Source: a virus
DNA length: 27,107 bases
Direction: 5' to 3' (one strand)
Virus record (IMG/VR): IMGVR_UViG_3300030419_002026
Coordinates: 1-27,107 of that record
Made by a program: the position numbers and the translations under genes. Positions 15,242 through 22,566 of the stretch are shown piece after piece; the stretch's first letter is position 1; each line of letters begins with the position of its first letter. The notes beneath the pieces are model-generated. The model was not told where the DNA came from. It saw nothing but the letters and a program-made list of their open reading frames with translations, and did not search any database.

Positions 15242-15261
15242 TTGTACAAGGGGAATTAAAA

Positions 15262-15675
15262 ATGGCACAATACGTAAAAAAATTATTTGATGGAGATAGA
15301 AAAGCTATCTTTTCATTCACCGCTAAAATAGCATCTACTACAGCTGAAACATATAAAGTTGACGCATCTAATTTAAATGCAAGAGCTGATGGAACAGCTT
15401 GTACTTATGTAAATATAAATAGAATGTGGTGGAGTTCTAGTGTAACTGCTCCTGCTAAACCACTTATAATAGAGTGGGATAACAGTGGAACAAATCCAGT
15501 TGCATGGTCTTGTAATCATGCTCAGGATGTGGACTTTAGTTCTATAGGAACTTTACAGAACACAAAAGCAACTAACTATTCTGGCGATGTTATGATTAAC
15601 TTTTCTTCTGTTACTAACGATGATACTGCTAGTATAGTTATTGAGTTTATAAAAGAATACGACGCTATCTCGTAG
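15262..15675 (+). CDS. Small virion-like beta protein
   Basis: The 137-residue product has KKLFDGDRKAIFSFTAKIAS at the start, then alternating strands, a WWSSS segment (about 51-55) and a C-terminal VIEFIKEYDAIS. It has the look of a small phage structural protein, but I cannot name the family. I chose the ATG at 15262, which has AAGGGG nine bases upstream; an in-frame GTG at 15220 lies within the hairpin and is unlikely. It sits between a probable capsid-surface protein and a probable connector, so a head or neck component is reasonable. No membrane or signal sequence is visible. Confidence 0.7.
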   Translation: MAQYVKKLFDGDRKAIFSFTAKIASTTAETYKVDASNLNARADGTACTYVNINRMWWSSSVTAPAKPLIIEWDNSGTNPVAWSCNHAQDVDFSSIGTLQNTKATNYSGDVMINFSSVTNDDTASIVIEFIKEYDAIS

Positions 15676-15683
15676 AGGTTTAA

Positions 15684-16433
15684 ATGGCTTATTCAGGTAC
15701 GAGAACATTTAACCTCTCGATAGAGGAAATTATAGAAGAAGCATTTGAAAGATGCGGTCTTGAAGTAAGAAGCGGTTATGATTTAAGAACTGCTAGAAGA
15801 TCTTTAAACCTTATGTTTTCTGATTGGGCTAATCGTGGTTTAAATTTATGGACCATTGATTACGCAACACAAACAATGACTGCTGGTACAAATTATTATG
15901 CTGTTGATCAAAAAGTTGTAGATATTATTGACGCAACAATAACAACAACAGCTAATGCAACTGCAAATTTAGATGGTGATCAAAATACTACAGATGTAGC
16001 AATTACTAAAATTTCCAGAACAGAATACATGAATTTAAGCAGAAAGAGAGAAACTAATACAGGTGATGCTAGACCAACACAATTTTGTTTAATTAATGGT
16101 CAAGTGACTGTTAATGGATCTACTAGCACAGGAAGACCTGAACATGACATGACTATGTTTGTTTACCCTAACCCCGATAAAGCTTACATAATGAAATATT
16201 TTTATGTAAATAGAATTATGGATGCAGGTGCTTATTCAAATACTGCAGATGTGCCTTTCTATTTTCTTCCTTGTTTAGTTTCTGGATTAGCTTATTATGT
16301 TTCTTTAAAAAGAGCACCGCAGATGGCTGCGGGATTAAAAGCGGTATATGATGAAGAATTTGAGAGAACCGCTGATGCTAACCGAGAAAGAGTCTCGTTT
16401 AGAGTTAAACCGGCGCAAGCGTATATACCATAG
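15684..16433 (+). CDS. Probable head-tail adaptor / tail accessory protein
   Basis: The 249-residue protein starts with FNLSIEEIIEEAFERCGLEV (about residues 9-28), then RTARRSLNLMFSDWANRGL (about 35-53), a helical plan seen in portal-proximal adaptors. The middle is beta-rich, and the C-terminal half contains DVPFYFLPCLVSGLAYYVSLK (about 194-214) and a final helix with FERTADANRER. I compare it with P22 gp4-like tail accessory factors and with adaptors of other short-tailed phages, but the match is by general pattern, not by a diagnostic motif. AGAGG precedes the ATG by five bases. Its position after the head genes and before a second adaptor supports a neck function. Confidence 0.6.
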   Translation: MAYSGTRTFNLSIEEIIEEAFERCGLEVRSGYDLRTARRSLNLMFSDWANRGLNLWTIDYATQTMTAGTNYYAVDQKVVDIIDATITTTANATANLDGDQNTTDVAITKISRTEYMNLSRKRETNTGDARPTQFCLINGQVTVNGSTSTGRPEHDMTMFVYPNPDKAYIMKYFYVNRIMDAGAYSNTADVPFYFLPCLVSGLAYYVSLKRAPQMAAGLKAVYDEEFERTADANRERVSFRVKPAQAYIP

Positions 16434-16441
16434 GAGGTAAT

Positions 16442-16549
16442 ATGCCAATATGTAAACATTGTGACCATGAATGTCATTGTAGCAACGGCGGATCATGCTG
16501 TGGTGGACAATGCAGTTGTGGAAACTGTGAATGTAAAAAGGAGGACTAA
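16442..16549 (+). CDS. 35-residue protein with ten cysteines (metal-binding type)
   Basis: This is a tiny gene between two structural genes, with AGGAGGT four bases upstream of the ATG and a TAATG overlap with the next gene; both support real translation. The 35-residue product has ten Cys (positions 4, 7, 11, 13, 19, 20, 24, 26, 29 and 31), arranged as CxxC, CxC and CC pairs, plus two His (6 and 9 in HCDH, another at 12) and a Lys/Glu/Asp end. This spacing resembles metallothioneins or tight zinc clusters, which bind Zn or Cu through thiolates. There is no signal peptide, so disulfide bonding in the cytoplasm is less likely. Possible roles are metal buffering, a metal-stabilised connector part, or modulation of a host protein. 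No family is recognised. Confidence 0.75.
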   Translation: MPICKHCDHECHCSNGGSCCGGQCSCGNCECKKED

Positions 16550-16830
16550 TGAGTAACCCACATTGGAATAAACAAACAACTAATACTCGTGATGCATCTA
16601 CTAAAAAAATAGGTCATTATGGTAGAGGTCAAATAAGTACACCTTCTATTATTAAAAATGTTGGAGCAGCAACTGATAAAGGAAATGCACCAACAGGAAC
16701 TAATAGAGAGTTAGGTGGAAAAGAGATTAAAATTGCTAAAGGGACTATTAGTGGAACGGCTCAAGGAATGGGTGCTGCTAAAAAAGGTGGTAAATATCAT
16801 TGGGTTGGACCTAACGATAGTAAATGGTAG
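16549..16830 (+). CDS. Small basic Gly/Lys-rich hypothetical protein
   Basis: The 93-residue protein is basic, rich in Gly, Lys, Asn and Thr, and without hydrophobic segments. It contains IGHYGRGQISTPSIIKNVG in the first half and GTISGTAQGMGAAKKGGKYH (about 64-83) near the end, followed by WVGPNDSKW. It resembles the 10145-10432 product in composition but has no aligned motif apart from Lys-Gly-Gly. I do not recognise it. The start is fixed by the TAATG with the cysteine-rich gene, with AAGGAGG ten bases upstream inside that gene. It could be a small virion or nucleic-acid-binding protein. Confidence 0.7.
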   Translation: MSNPHWNKQTTNTRDASTKKIGHYGRGQISTPSIIKNVGAATDKGNAPTGTNRELGGKEIKIAKGTISGTAQGMGAAKKGGKYHWVGPNDSKW

Positions 16831-16838
16831 TATAATAA

Positions 16839-17387
16839 ATGGCTTACGCTAAAGGAAAATATGCAATAGCTATTTCCGATCGTAGTGGATTACAATTTCC
16901 CTACAACGAAATGGTGCAAGAATGGAATGGTATGTGGGTACATACAAGTGAGTATGAACCTAAGGCACCTCAATTGATGCCACATGAACATTCTCCAGAT
17001 CCTCAAGCGTTAGAACATCCAAGACCTGCACGTATAGCACCAGAAACCACTCAATTACTTCCACCAGATCCGTTTAGATTTACGGCTGGAAGTAAAAGTG
17101 TTTCTATTTTTGCTCCAGGTCATCCTTATACAACTTCTGATACAATTATGTTTTGGGATGCAGCAAATAGTGGAACTGAAGGAACCACAACCCAGTTTCA
17201 AGGAATGGGTGTAACGGGCACTAATCGTTTTGGTGTACCATCTTCAGAATTAACAGCAGCTGCAGGATTTACTCCAACAAGTGTAACGGATGATTTTATT
17301 AATATAACAATTACTTCTACTCCTTCTGCCACTGGTGCAGGTGGAGGAAATGTGGCATTTATTGGACCAACTACGGTGAGCGCATGA
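16839..17387 (+). CDS. Conserved phage structural protein (ISDRSGLQFPY type)
   Basis: The 182-residue protein has an N-terminal module, YAKGKYAIAISDRSGLQFPY (residues 3-22), then EMVQEWNGMWVHTSEYEPK (24-42) and a Pro/His-rich segment, which I have seen in many phage proteins annotated as virion-associated. The second half (about 85-180) is Thr/Ser/Gly-rich beta sequence, with SVSIFAPGHPYTTSDTIMF as the start of a small domain. Its enzymatic or binding role is unknown. The upstream ribosome site is weak (GGTAG). The gene overlaps the next adaptor gene by four bases (ATGA), so the two are coupled. A neck or tail component is likely from context. Confidence 0.7.
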   Translation: MAYAKGKYAIAISDRSGLQFPYNEMVQEWNGMWVHTSEYEPKAPQLMPHEHSPDPQALEHPRPARIAPETTQLLPPDPFRFTAGSKSVSIFAPGHPYTTSDTIMFWDAANSGTEGTTTQFQGMGVTGTNRFGVPSSELTAAAGFTPTSVTDDFINITITSTPSATGAGGGNVAFIGPTTVSA

Positions 17388-18112
17388 CAACTTACACTGA
17401 ATTAGTACAACAAATAAGAGATTACACTGAAACATCTAGTGATGTTTTAACTGATACTATTGTCAATGATATTATTGAGCACACTGAAAATAAAATTTTA
17501 AGAGATATAGATTTACCTGTTTTTAGATCTTATCAATATTCTAACTTTACAGTAGGAAATGGTTTTATAACTTTACCTGGTGGAGGAACTACAATTCCTA
17601 CTCAGTTTTCTGTTATAAGAAGTGTTATGATATATCCTGCTGCTGGCACAGGAGATAGAACATATTTAGAACAAAGAGATGTTACATTTATGAATGAATA
17701 TTGGCCAGATAGAGATGCTACAGGAACACCAAAATATTATTCACAATGGGATTATAATACTATATATGTAGTTCCAACGCCAGCTACTGCTAATTATGTA
17801 GAAGTAGGGTTAATTAAATTGCCTGACAGATTAACTTCTACTAATAGCAATACTTGGCTTGGTGATAACGCACCTGCACTTATGTTGTATGGCTGCCTTG
17901 TCGAAGCTTTCAAATATTTGAAAGGTCCAGCAGAAATGCTGCAAATGTATAATCAATCGTATGAAATGGCTTTACAAGAAGTCGCTGCGCAACAAATGGG
18001 TCGCGGAAGACGTGATGAACATCAAAGTGGGGTTATTAGAATGCCACGTCCATCATTCTTACCAGGCTTTAGTAAACCAGGTCCAACAGGACCTATAGAA
18101 GGAGGACAATAA
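17384..18112 (+). CDS. Phage adaptor protein (portal-tail connector, gp11/SU10-like)
   Basis: The 242-residue protein is probably the ring that joins the portal to the tail. The pattern is that of short-tail adaptors: an N-terminal helix (TELVQQIRDYTE), the helix IIEHTENKILRDIDLPVF (about 30-47), a strand TLPGGGTTIP, a FMNEYWPDRDATGTPKYYSQW segment (about 102-122) with the typical PKYY, a strand TIYVVPTP, and the C-terminal helical NTWLGDNAPALMLYGCLVEA (about 156-175). These features agree in order with T7 gp11-like and SU10-type adaptors. The Pro/Gly-rich end includes FLPGFSKPGP. The last codons carry AAGGAGG, the ribosome site of the next gene. Confidence is good for the class, moderate for the exact homologue. 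Confidence 0.7.
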   Translation: MTTYTELVQQIRDYTETSSDVLTDTIVNDIIEHTENKILRDIDLPVFRSYQYSNFTVGNGFITLPGGGTTIPTQFSVIRSVMIYPAAGTGDRTYLEQRDVTFMNEYWPDRDATGTPKYYSQWDYNTIYVVPTPATANYVEVGLIKLPDRLTSTNSNTWLGDNAPALMLYGCLVEAFKYLKGPAEMLQMYNQSYEMALQEVAAQQMGRGRRDEHQSGVIRMPRPSFLPGFSKPGPTGPIEGGQ

Positions 18113-18113
18113 A

Positions 18114-18554
18114 ATGGCAATATCATCATCAACTGTAACAACAAGTTTTAAAACTCAGGTGTTACAAGGAACGCACAATTTCACTGCTTCCAGTGGTGAT
18201 ACTTTTAAAATTGCTTTGTACACTAACTCTTCATCTTTAGCTGCTTCAACAGCTACTTATGGTGATGGTACAGCAACTAACGAAGTATCCGGTTCTGGTT
18301 ATTCAGCAGGTGGCAATACTTTAACAAGTGTTACACCAGTAGCAGATGGAACAACTGCGGTATGTGATTTCGCAGATACGTCTTGGACTTCAGCAACTAT
18401 TACAGCTTATGGCGCTTTGATCTATAACAGTTCAGAGAGTAATAAATCTGTATGTGTGTTGAATTTCGGTGGGGACAAAACTTGTACAAGTGGTACTTTT
18501 ACAATTCAATTCCCAACAGCTGACGCATCTAATGCTATATTAAGATTAGCATAG
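18114..18554 (+). CDS. Small tail/fibre structural protein
   Basis: The 146-residue protein is rich in Thr, Ser, Ala and Gly and predicted all-beta. Segments such as SFKTQVLQGTHNFTASSGDT (11-30), FKIALYTNSSSLAAS and VLNFGGDKTCTSGTFTIQFP (about 115-134) match a family I recall from marine phage virions near tail fibre genes. The Gly-Gly turns and uniform length suggest a compact domain, perhaps the base of the fibre array or a tail decoration. AAGGAGG lies eight bases before the ATG, inside the preceding gene. It begins the run of fibre-like genes that continues to the end of the window. Confidence 0.65.
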   Translation: MAISSSTVTTSFKTQVLQGTHNFTASSGDTFKIALYTNSSSLAASTATYGDGTATNEVSGSGYSAGGNTLTSVTPVADGTTAVCDFADTSWTSATITAYGALIYNSSESNKSVCVLNFGGDKTCTSGTFTIQFPTADASNAILRLA

Positions 18555-18561
18555 GAATAAC

Positions 18562-19056
18562 ATGGCGTTAGTATTAAACGATCGTGTAAAGGAAACGACG
18601 ACAAGCACTGGCACAGGCACTATAAATTTAGCAGGCGCTGTTTCAGGGTTTGAAGGTTTTGTAGCTGGAATAGGTAATTCAAATACTACCTACTACGCTA
18701 TTGCACACCAAAGTGCAAATGAGTGGGAAGTAGGACTAGGAACTATTACAGACGCATCACCGGACACTTTAACAGGTAGATCTGTAATCTCTAGCTCTAA
18801 CAGCGATAGTGCTGTTGATTTTAGCGCAGGGACAAAAGATGTATTTTGTACGTTTCCAGCAAGTAAAACAATGGACATGACACTAACTACTGCAGGAGAT
18901 ATTTTGTATGCCTCCGCAAATAATACACCAGCAAGGTTAGCGAAAGGTTCAGCACTCCAAGTTCTACAGATGAACGCAGGAGCAACAGCACCAGAATGGG
19001 CAACATCAAGTGGCGTAAGTGCCGGCTTTGTAATTGCAATGTCTGTGGCGCTATGA
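18562..19056 (+). CDS. Tail fibre-type protein (RVKETTTSTGTGTINL)
   Basis: The 164-residue protein starts with a domain of a kind common in phage fibres: RVKETTTSTGTGTINLAGAV (8-27), then an aromatic strand with TTYYAIAHQSANEWEVGLGT (about 41-60), then RSVISSSNSDSAVDFSAGTK (about 73-92). After it comes a shaft-type segment with TAGDILYASANNTPARLAKG (about 110-129), which resembles the repeating attachment or shaft sequence of tail fibres. It ends in a short hydrophobic stretch (FVIAMSVAL). It has no receptor-binding head of its own, so it may be a stem piece to which others attach. AGGAAT is the only weak ribosome site seen. Confidence 0.65.
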   Translation: MALVLNDRVKETTTSTGTGTINLAGAVSGFEGFVAGIGNSNTTYYAIAHQSANEWEVGLGTITDASPDTLTGRSVISSSNSDSAVDFSAGTKDVFCTFPASKTMDMTLTTAGDILYASANNTPARLAKGSALQVLQMNAGATAPEWATSSGVSAGFVIAMSVAL

Positions 19057-19068
19057 TATAGGTAAGGT

Positions 19069-19425
19069 ATGGCACAGGATTTTGAAAGAGCTGTTGCAGC
19101 GGATGGTTCGGGAGACGTAGCTATTGGTACAACTGCACGTACTATAATAACTTCTAACTCAGACGACGCTATAATAGGCATAAGATTAGCAAACATCGTA
19201 ACACAAACAATTCAAGCAGATGTCTATATTACTAGCACAGCTAGTGGTGGATCAGCTGATTCTTACATTGTAAAAAATGTAAGCATTCCTCAAGGATCTA
19301 GTATAGAATTGATTGATGGCGGTTCAAAAGTTGTGCTTCAAAGCACTGACGTTTTGAAGGCAAAATCGGATACAGCGAATAGTTTGAATGTTTGGGTATC
19401 GTATATAGATAGTATAAGCACGTAG
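19069..19425 (+). CDS. Small beta-rich fibre-region protein
   Basis: The 118-residue protein has a likely single beta domain: VAIGTTARTIITSNSDDAII (17-36), TIQADVYITSTASGGS, a SYIVKNVSIPQGSSIELIDG segment (about 65-84), and LKAKSDTANSLNVWVSYID near the end. The hydrophobic/polar alternation is typical of small phage virion proteins. I recall similar proteins in fibre regions of other marine phages but have no name for them. The first ATG is preceded by AGGTA (19063-19067), a weak ribosome site. It sits between a stem-type and an adaptor-type fibre protein and could be part of the same complex. Confidence 0.6.
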   Translation: MAQDFERAVAADGSGDVAIGTTARTIITSNSDDAIIGIRLANIVTQTIQADVYITSTASGGSADSYIVKNVSIPQGSSIELIDGGSKVVLQSTDVLKAKSDTANSLNVWVSYIDSIST

Positions 19426-19432
19426 GAGAGTC

Positions 19433-19876
19433 ATGGCGTATATAGGTCCAGGTAGTTCAAGTGAATTTAAATCAATGGCAACTCAGACTATCACTGGTGA
19501 TGGTTCTGCTCAAAGCTTTTCTTTAAACCAATCAGTTTCTGATTCTTCTTCTGTAAGATTCGTAGTTAATAACGTTGTTCAAAAACCAGATGTAGATTAC
19601 ACTGCAAGTGGTACAACATTATCTACTGGATCTAGTACATTAGCAGGATCTGATGCAGCATATGTAGTATTTATTGGAGCAGCTGTAGGTTACCAAACAC
19701 CAGCTACTGGTAGTGTTGACCATACTGCAATTAACCCAAGCTTTAACGGTATGTATTTAAACTTAGCAACAATTACTTCAGACGTAACAATAACAGCAAC
19801 ACAAAATGCTTTTGTGGCTGGACCAGTTAATTACACTGGAACAGTGACAGTAGCAGGAACATTAACGGTGATATAA
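19433..19876 (+). CDS. Fibre attachment-type protein, AYIGPG family (cassette 1)
   Basis: The 147-residue protein begins MAYIGPGSSSEFK and continues with a beta domain of the kind that starts phage tail fibres: an AQSFSLNQSVSDSSSVRFVV segment (26-45), VVQKPDVDYTASGTTL and SDAAYVVFIG (about 73-82). Its end is DVTITATQNAFVAGPV followed by strand repeats. A second protein with the same start and ending lies at 22754-23227; the two share MAYIGPG, a GS-rich strand and the AxVAGP motif near the end. It probably anchors or spaces a fibre. AGGAG precedes the ATG, and the stop overlaps the next gene as TAATG, so it is translated together with the C1q-like protein that follows. Confidence 0.7.
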   Translation: MAYIGPGSSSEFKSMATQTITGDGSAQSFSLNQSVSDSSSVRFVVNNVVQKPDVDYTASGTTLSTGSSTLAGSDAAYVVFIGAAVGYQTPATGSVDHTAINPSFNGMYLNLATITSDVTITATQNAFVAGPVNYTGTVTVAGTLTVI

Positions 19877-20445
19877 TGGGAACTTTATTCGTAGACAAAT
19901 TAGATCCACAAAGTGGAACTTCATTAGAGATTGGTAGTTCAGGGGACACCATGACGGTGCCTTCAGGCGCTACATTTAATGTTGCTGGAACATTACAAAG
20001 TGGTGGAGCTACTGTAAGTAATGCTCCTATGTTTCGTGTTTTTAGAAGCACAGATCAAAGTGTTGCAAATTCAACATATACTAAAATTCAATACAATTCT
20101 GAAAGTTATGATACTGATGCAGCTTTTGATAGTTCTACTAACTATCGTTTTACTGCACCATCTGCAGGAAAATATTATTTTTTATCACAATTACAGTACA
20201 CAGCTACTACTGATGGAGGTCAACTGCGTGCTCAATTTTATGTTAATGGAAGTGCTTTTCATTCTTCGTTAAGAATGCAGCATACTTCTCCAAACACATC
20301 AGATAATTTTATGGTTATGGCTGATGTACTAAGTTTATCAGCAAGTGATTATGTTGAAGTTTTTGGTTATCAAAGTGAAAGTGGAAGTAGAAACTTTGAG
20401 TCTTACAAAAATTATTTTTTAGGATATAAATTAATAGGAACATAA
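19876..20445 (+). CDS. C1q-like fibre/adhesin protein
   Basis: The 189-residue protein has an N-terminal beta-solenoid-like stretch, EIGSSGDTMTVPSGATFNVA (18-37), and a C-terminal domain of the C1q/TNF jelly-roll type: a FRVFRSTDQSVANSTYTKIQ strand region, FTAPSAGKYYFLSQLQYT (about 94-111), RAQFYVNGS, then DVLSLSASDYVEVFGYQS (about 148-165) and a closing NYFLGYKLIG. The GKYYF, DYVEV and FLGYKLIG positions are the usual C1q-like signatures. Such domains trimerise and often bind glycans or proteins, so it is likely a receptor-binding piece. It starts at a TAATG overlap with the AYIGPG gene. Similar proteins follow at 20820, 21417, 23224 and 23854. Confidence 0.75.
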   Translation: MGTLFVDKLDPQSGTSLEIGSSGDTMTVPSGATFNVAGTLQSGGATVSNAPMFRVFRSTDQSVANSTYTKIQYNSESYDTDAAFDSSTNYRFTAPSAGKYYFLSQLQYTATTDGGQLRAQFYVNGSAFHSSLRMQHTSPNTSDNFMVMADVLSLSASDYVEVFGYQSESGSRNFESYKNYFLGYKLIGT

Positions 20446-20472
20446 TGATAACAATTTTAAAAGGAGGTCTAT

Positions 20473-20808
20473 ATGGCAAGTCTATCAACTAAAGTTAAGC
20501 TTTACTGTGAAGCGAACAGCAAAACTGCTGATTTCGGTCCAAACGGTAATGTAGCTTTACAGGATGATTCGGACGGTAAAGGCCCGTATATAGCGAGCTG
20601 GAGCGTCGATGGTTTAGATAAACCAACTGATGCACAACTAGCAGCACATGATACGGCTGGCGATACTGAAGAGTCAAACAACGCTGTAAGAAGTACAAGA
20701 AAGGGACTTTATGGTGATATTGGCGATCAGCTTGATGAGATATATAAGGATATCGACGCGTGGAAGGCAAGAATCAAGAAGATCAAAGATGATAATCCAA
20801 AGTCTTAA
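20473..20808 (+). CDS. Tail-fibre assembly chaperone-like protein
   Basis: The 111-residue protein has a beta-rich start (VKLYCEANSKTADFGPNG), PYIASWSVDGLDKPTDAQL in the middle (about 38-56) and a helical end (LYGDIGDQLDEIYKDIDAWK, about 79-98). The last part resembles the DIGDQLDxIY ending of small fibre-assembly or XkdW-type proteins found beside fibre genes. Such proteins help fold or attach fibres and are usually not in the final virion. AAGGAGGT lies five bases before the ATG, the strongest ribosome site of the fibre region. It lies between two C1q-like genes. Confidence 0.65.
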   Translation: MASLSTKVKLYCEANSKTADFGPNGNVALQDDSDGKGPYIASWSVDGLDKPTDAQLAAHDTAGDTEESNNAVRSTRKGLYGDIGDQLDEIYKDIDAWKARIKKIKDDNPKS

Positions 20809-20819
20809 AGGAGTAATAA

Positions 20820-21416
20820 TTGAGTAAGATTCAAGTAGATACTATTGATACTAGATCTGGTACGTCTACCATGCAAATTGGTAGCACGAACACGACTACA
20901 ATCACGTTAGGGGTTTCAGGTGACACGATAAACGTGCCGTCTGGAGTAACCATTGCTAACGCAGGTACAGCTACAGGCTTTGGTGGAGATAATACTCCAT
21001 CATTTATGGTTTATAACGCTAGCAACCAAAGTTTATCAACTAGCACTTGGACTAAAGCAACTTTAGGCGGAGAAGTTTGGGATACTGATAATGCTTTTGG
21101 AAGTTCAAAGTTTACTGTACCAAGCGGAGAAGGTGGCAAGTATCACTTTACTGCTGGTATTCATATTCAAGACCACACATCTGGTAGAACGCAAGCGGCA
21201 TTTTATAAAAATGGGTCAATAGTAGCTACTGACACTGGAATGGCACAACTTAGGACAATACACCATGAAGGAGATACGACTTATGCTTTTATGTCTTGGA
21301 ATGGTAATTTAGCAGCAGGCGATTATATGGAATTATATTGTGAACAAACAGGTGGTAGCACAGAAAATATTATGCTTGGCACTTGGTTTAGTGGTTTTAA
21401 ATTAATAGGGGTATAG
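20820..21416 (+). CDS. C1q-like fibre protein, TTG start
   Basis: The 198-residue protein begins at TTG (20820), with AAAGGAG seven bases upstream; no in-frame ATG is nearby, and the predicted start aligns residue for residue with the ATG start of the paralogue at 23224. The N-terminal module has TMQIGSTNTTTITLGVSGDT (17-36) and VTIANAGTATGFGG (43-56), sharing 52 of 65 residues with the 23224 product. The C-terminal C1q-like domain shows FTVPSGEGGKYHFTAGIHIQ (about 98-117), AAFYKNGS, DYMELYCEQT (about 169-178) and a final FSGFKLIGV. The codons of the N-terminal module differ widely from those of the paralogue. It is likely a receptor-binding tip. The next gene starts immediately after the stop. 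Confidence 0.75.
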   Translation: MSKIQVDTIDTRSGTSTMQIGSTNTTTITLGVSGDTINVPSGVTIANAGTATGFGGDNTPSFMVYNASNQSLSTSTWTKATLGGEVWDTDNAFGSSKFTVPSGEGGKYHFTAGIHIQDHTSGRTQAAFYKNGSIVATDTGMAQLRTIHHEGDTTYAFMSWNGNLAAGDYMELYCEQTGGSTENIMLGTWFSGFKLIGV

Positions 21417-21986
21417 ATGAGCACACTGAAAGTAGACGAGATACTCAAGAGAACCGGGACAGGTACCATTACAATTGGGCAGTCAGGGGATACCATTAGT
21501 ATTCCTTCAGGGGCTACGCTTAATAGTGCAGGTACGAATACATTAACGGGTATTGACAATACTCCTAGTTTTGGTGCCGTAAGTGCTGCAAATCAAACAG
21601 CTTCTTATGATGCTAACACAAAGGTTGTTTTTGGTACTGAACAATGGGATTCAAATAGTGCTTTTGCTGATTCAAGATTTACAGTTCCTTCTGGAGAAGC
21701 AGGTAAATATTTATTTTTAACTGGTGTCCGTTTTAATGCAGTTGCATCAAATAAAGATATACAATTAGTTTTTAGAAAAAACGGAACACAATTAGATTAT
21801 GGTATGTCAAAAATTAAAAGTTATATATCAAGTGGTACAGCCACACAAAGCATGATTGCACATATTACATTAGATTTATCAGCTTCAGATTATGTTGAAA
21901 TTTATGTATATACAAGTGATAGTAGTGGAAATGTATTACCAAGTGGTTATGCTTTTTTTTCAGGACATAAATTATTAGGAGTATAA
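21417..21986 (+). CDS. C1q-like fibre protein
   Basis: The 189-residue protein has the same plan as its neighbours: an N-terminal GTITIGQSGDTISIPSGATL segment (about 15-34), then a jelly-roll with FTVPSGEAGKYLFLTGVRFN (about 88-107), LVFRKNGTQLDYG, DLSASDYVEIYVYTSDSS (about 154-171), and the close FFSGHKLLGV. Compared with the 20820 product it shares the plan rather than close sequence. The ATG follows the previous stop without spacing, so translation is probably coupled. Its likely role is receptor binding, with ligand unknown. Confidence 0.72.
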   Translation: MSTLKVDEILKRTGTGTITIGQSGDTISIPSGATLNSAGTNTLTGIDNTPSFGAVSAANQTASYDANTKVVFGTEQWDSNSAFADSRFTVPSGEAGKYLFLTGVRFNAVASNKDIQLVFRKNGTQLDYGMSKIKSYISSGTATQSMIAHITLDLSASDYVEIYVYTSDSSGNVLPSGYAFFSGHKLLGV

Positions 21987-21987
21987 C

Positions 21988-22566
21988 ATGGCATTTGCAA
22001 CGATAGATGTAACAAAAGGAATCACAGGAACAATCCCTGTAGCTAATGGCGGTACAGGCATAGCGTCTGGTACATCAGGACAGTTTTTAAAATTTACTGG
22101 TAGCACGACACTTGCTAGTTCTGCTGTCGACGCTGGAAAAATTGCACAAGTTATTCAAACAATTTTTTCAACAGATACAGATTTTGCCGCATCAAGTTTT
22201 GGAGATATAACTGGTGGTGGAAACACACTAGCCGCTACTATTACTCCAACTGCATCAGATTCAAAAGTTTTAATTAATTATACTATACAAGCACAGCATG
22301 GTAGTAATAGAGGATATAAAACTCAAATAGAAAGAGCAATAAGTGGTGGAGCAACATCTAATATTTTTACACAACCAAACCAAAAAGATACTTACGGAGA
22401 TGGCGATACAAATGCTAGTAGAAGTTCAGTACAATATTTAGATTCTCCAAGCACAACTTCAGCAACAACTTACACAATACAAATTGGAACTGACGGAGCC
22501 CAAACAGTTACTATAGCAAATGGTGGTTCACAATGTATGATTACACTTATGGAGGTTTTAGCATGA
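21988..22566 (+). CDS. NGGTG-type tail fibre protein (cassette 1)
   Basis: The 192-residue protein starts with ITGTIPVANGGTGIASGTSG (about 12-31), the attachment motif common in phage fibre and baseplate-linked proteins. A beta domain follows, with ATITPTASDSKVLINYTI (about 83-100) and SSVQYLDSPSTTSATTYTIQ (about 145-164), ending in QCMITLMEVLA. A paralogue at 25488-26054 has the same order and a similar end (QVILMEISA). I see no C1q signature here; the fold is probably a different jelly roll. The small gene at 22563 overlaps its end by four bases (ATGA) and could be its chaperone. Confidence 0.68.
   Translation: MAFATIDVTKGITGTIPVANGGTGIASGTSGQFLKFTGSTTLASSAVDAGKIAQVIQTIFSTDTDFAASSFGDITGGGNTLAATITPTASDSKVLINYTIQAQHGSNRGYKTQIERAISGGATSNIFTQPNQKDTYGDGDTNASRSSVQYLDSPSTTSATTYTIQIGTDGAQTVTIANGGSQCMITLMEVLA

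Noticed and set aside
15220-15261. GTG as an upstream start of the 15262 gene
   Set aside because: The GTG lies in the GC-rich hairpin; the ATG at 15262 follows AAGGGG at normal spacing.
16805-16836. TATAAT preceded by TTGGAC as a possible promoter
   Set aside because: The spacing is 20 bases, the -35 match is poor, and the TATAAT is only two bases before a start codon in an AT-rich region where it can occur by chance.
18693-19196. Long open frame on the minus strand (167 codons) across two fibre genes
   Set aside because: It lies opposite genes with clear fibre motifs and good spacing on the + strand; Thr/Ser/Ala-rich coding often leaves an open antisense frame. No ribosome site or recognisable protein pattern.
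22533-22562. Upstream ATG for the small gene after the NGGTG fibre
   Set aside because: The extra ten residues are out-of-frame reading of the fibre C-terminus; the ATG at 22563 gives the ATGA overlap used elsewhere in the array.
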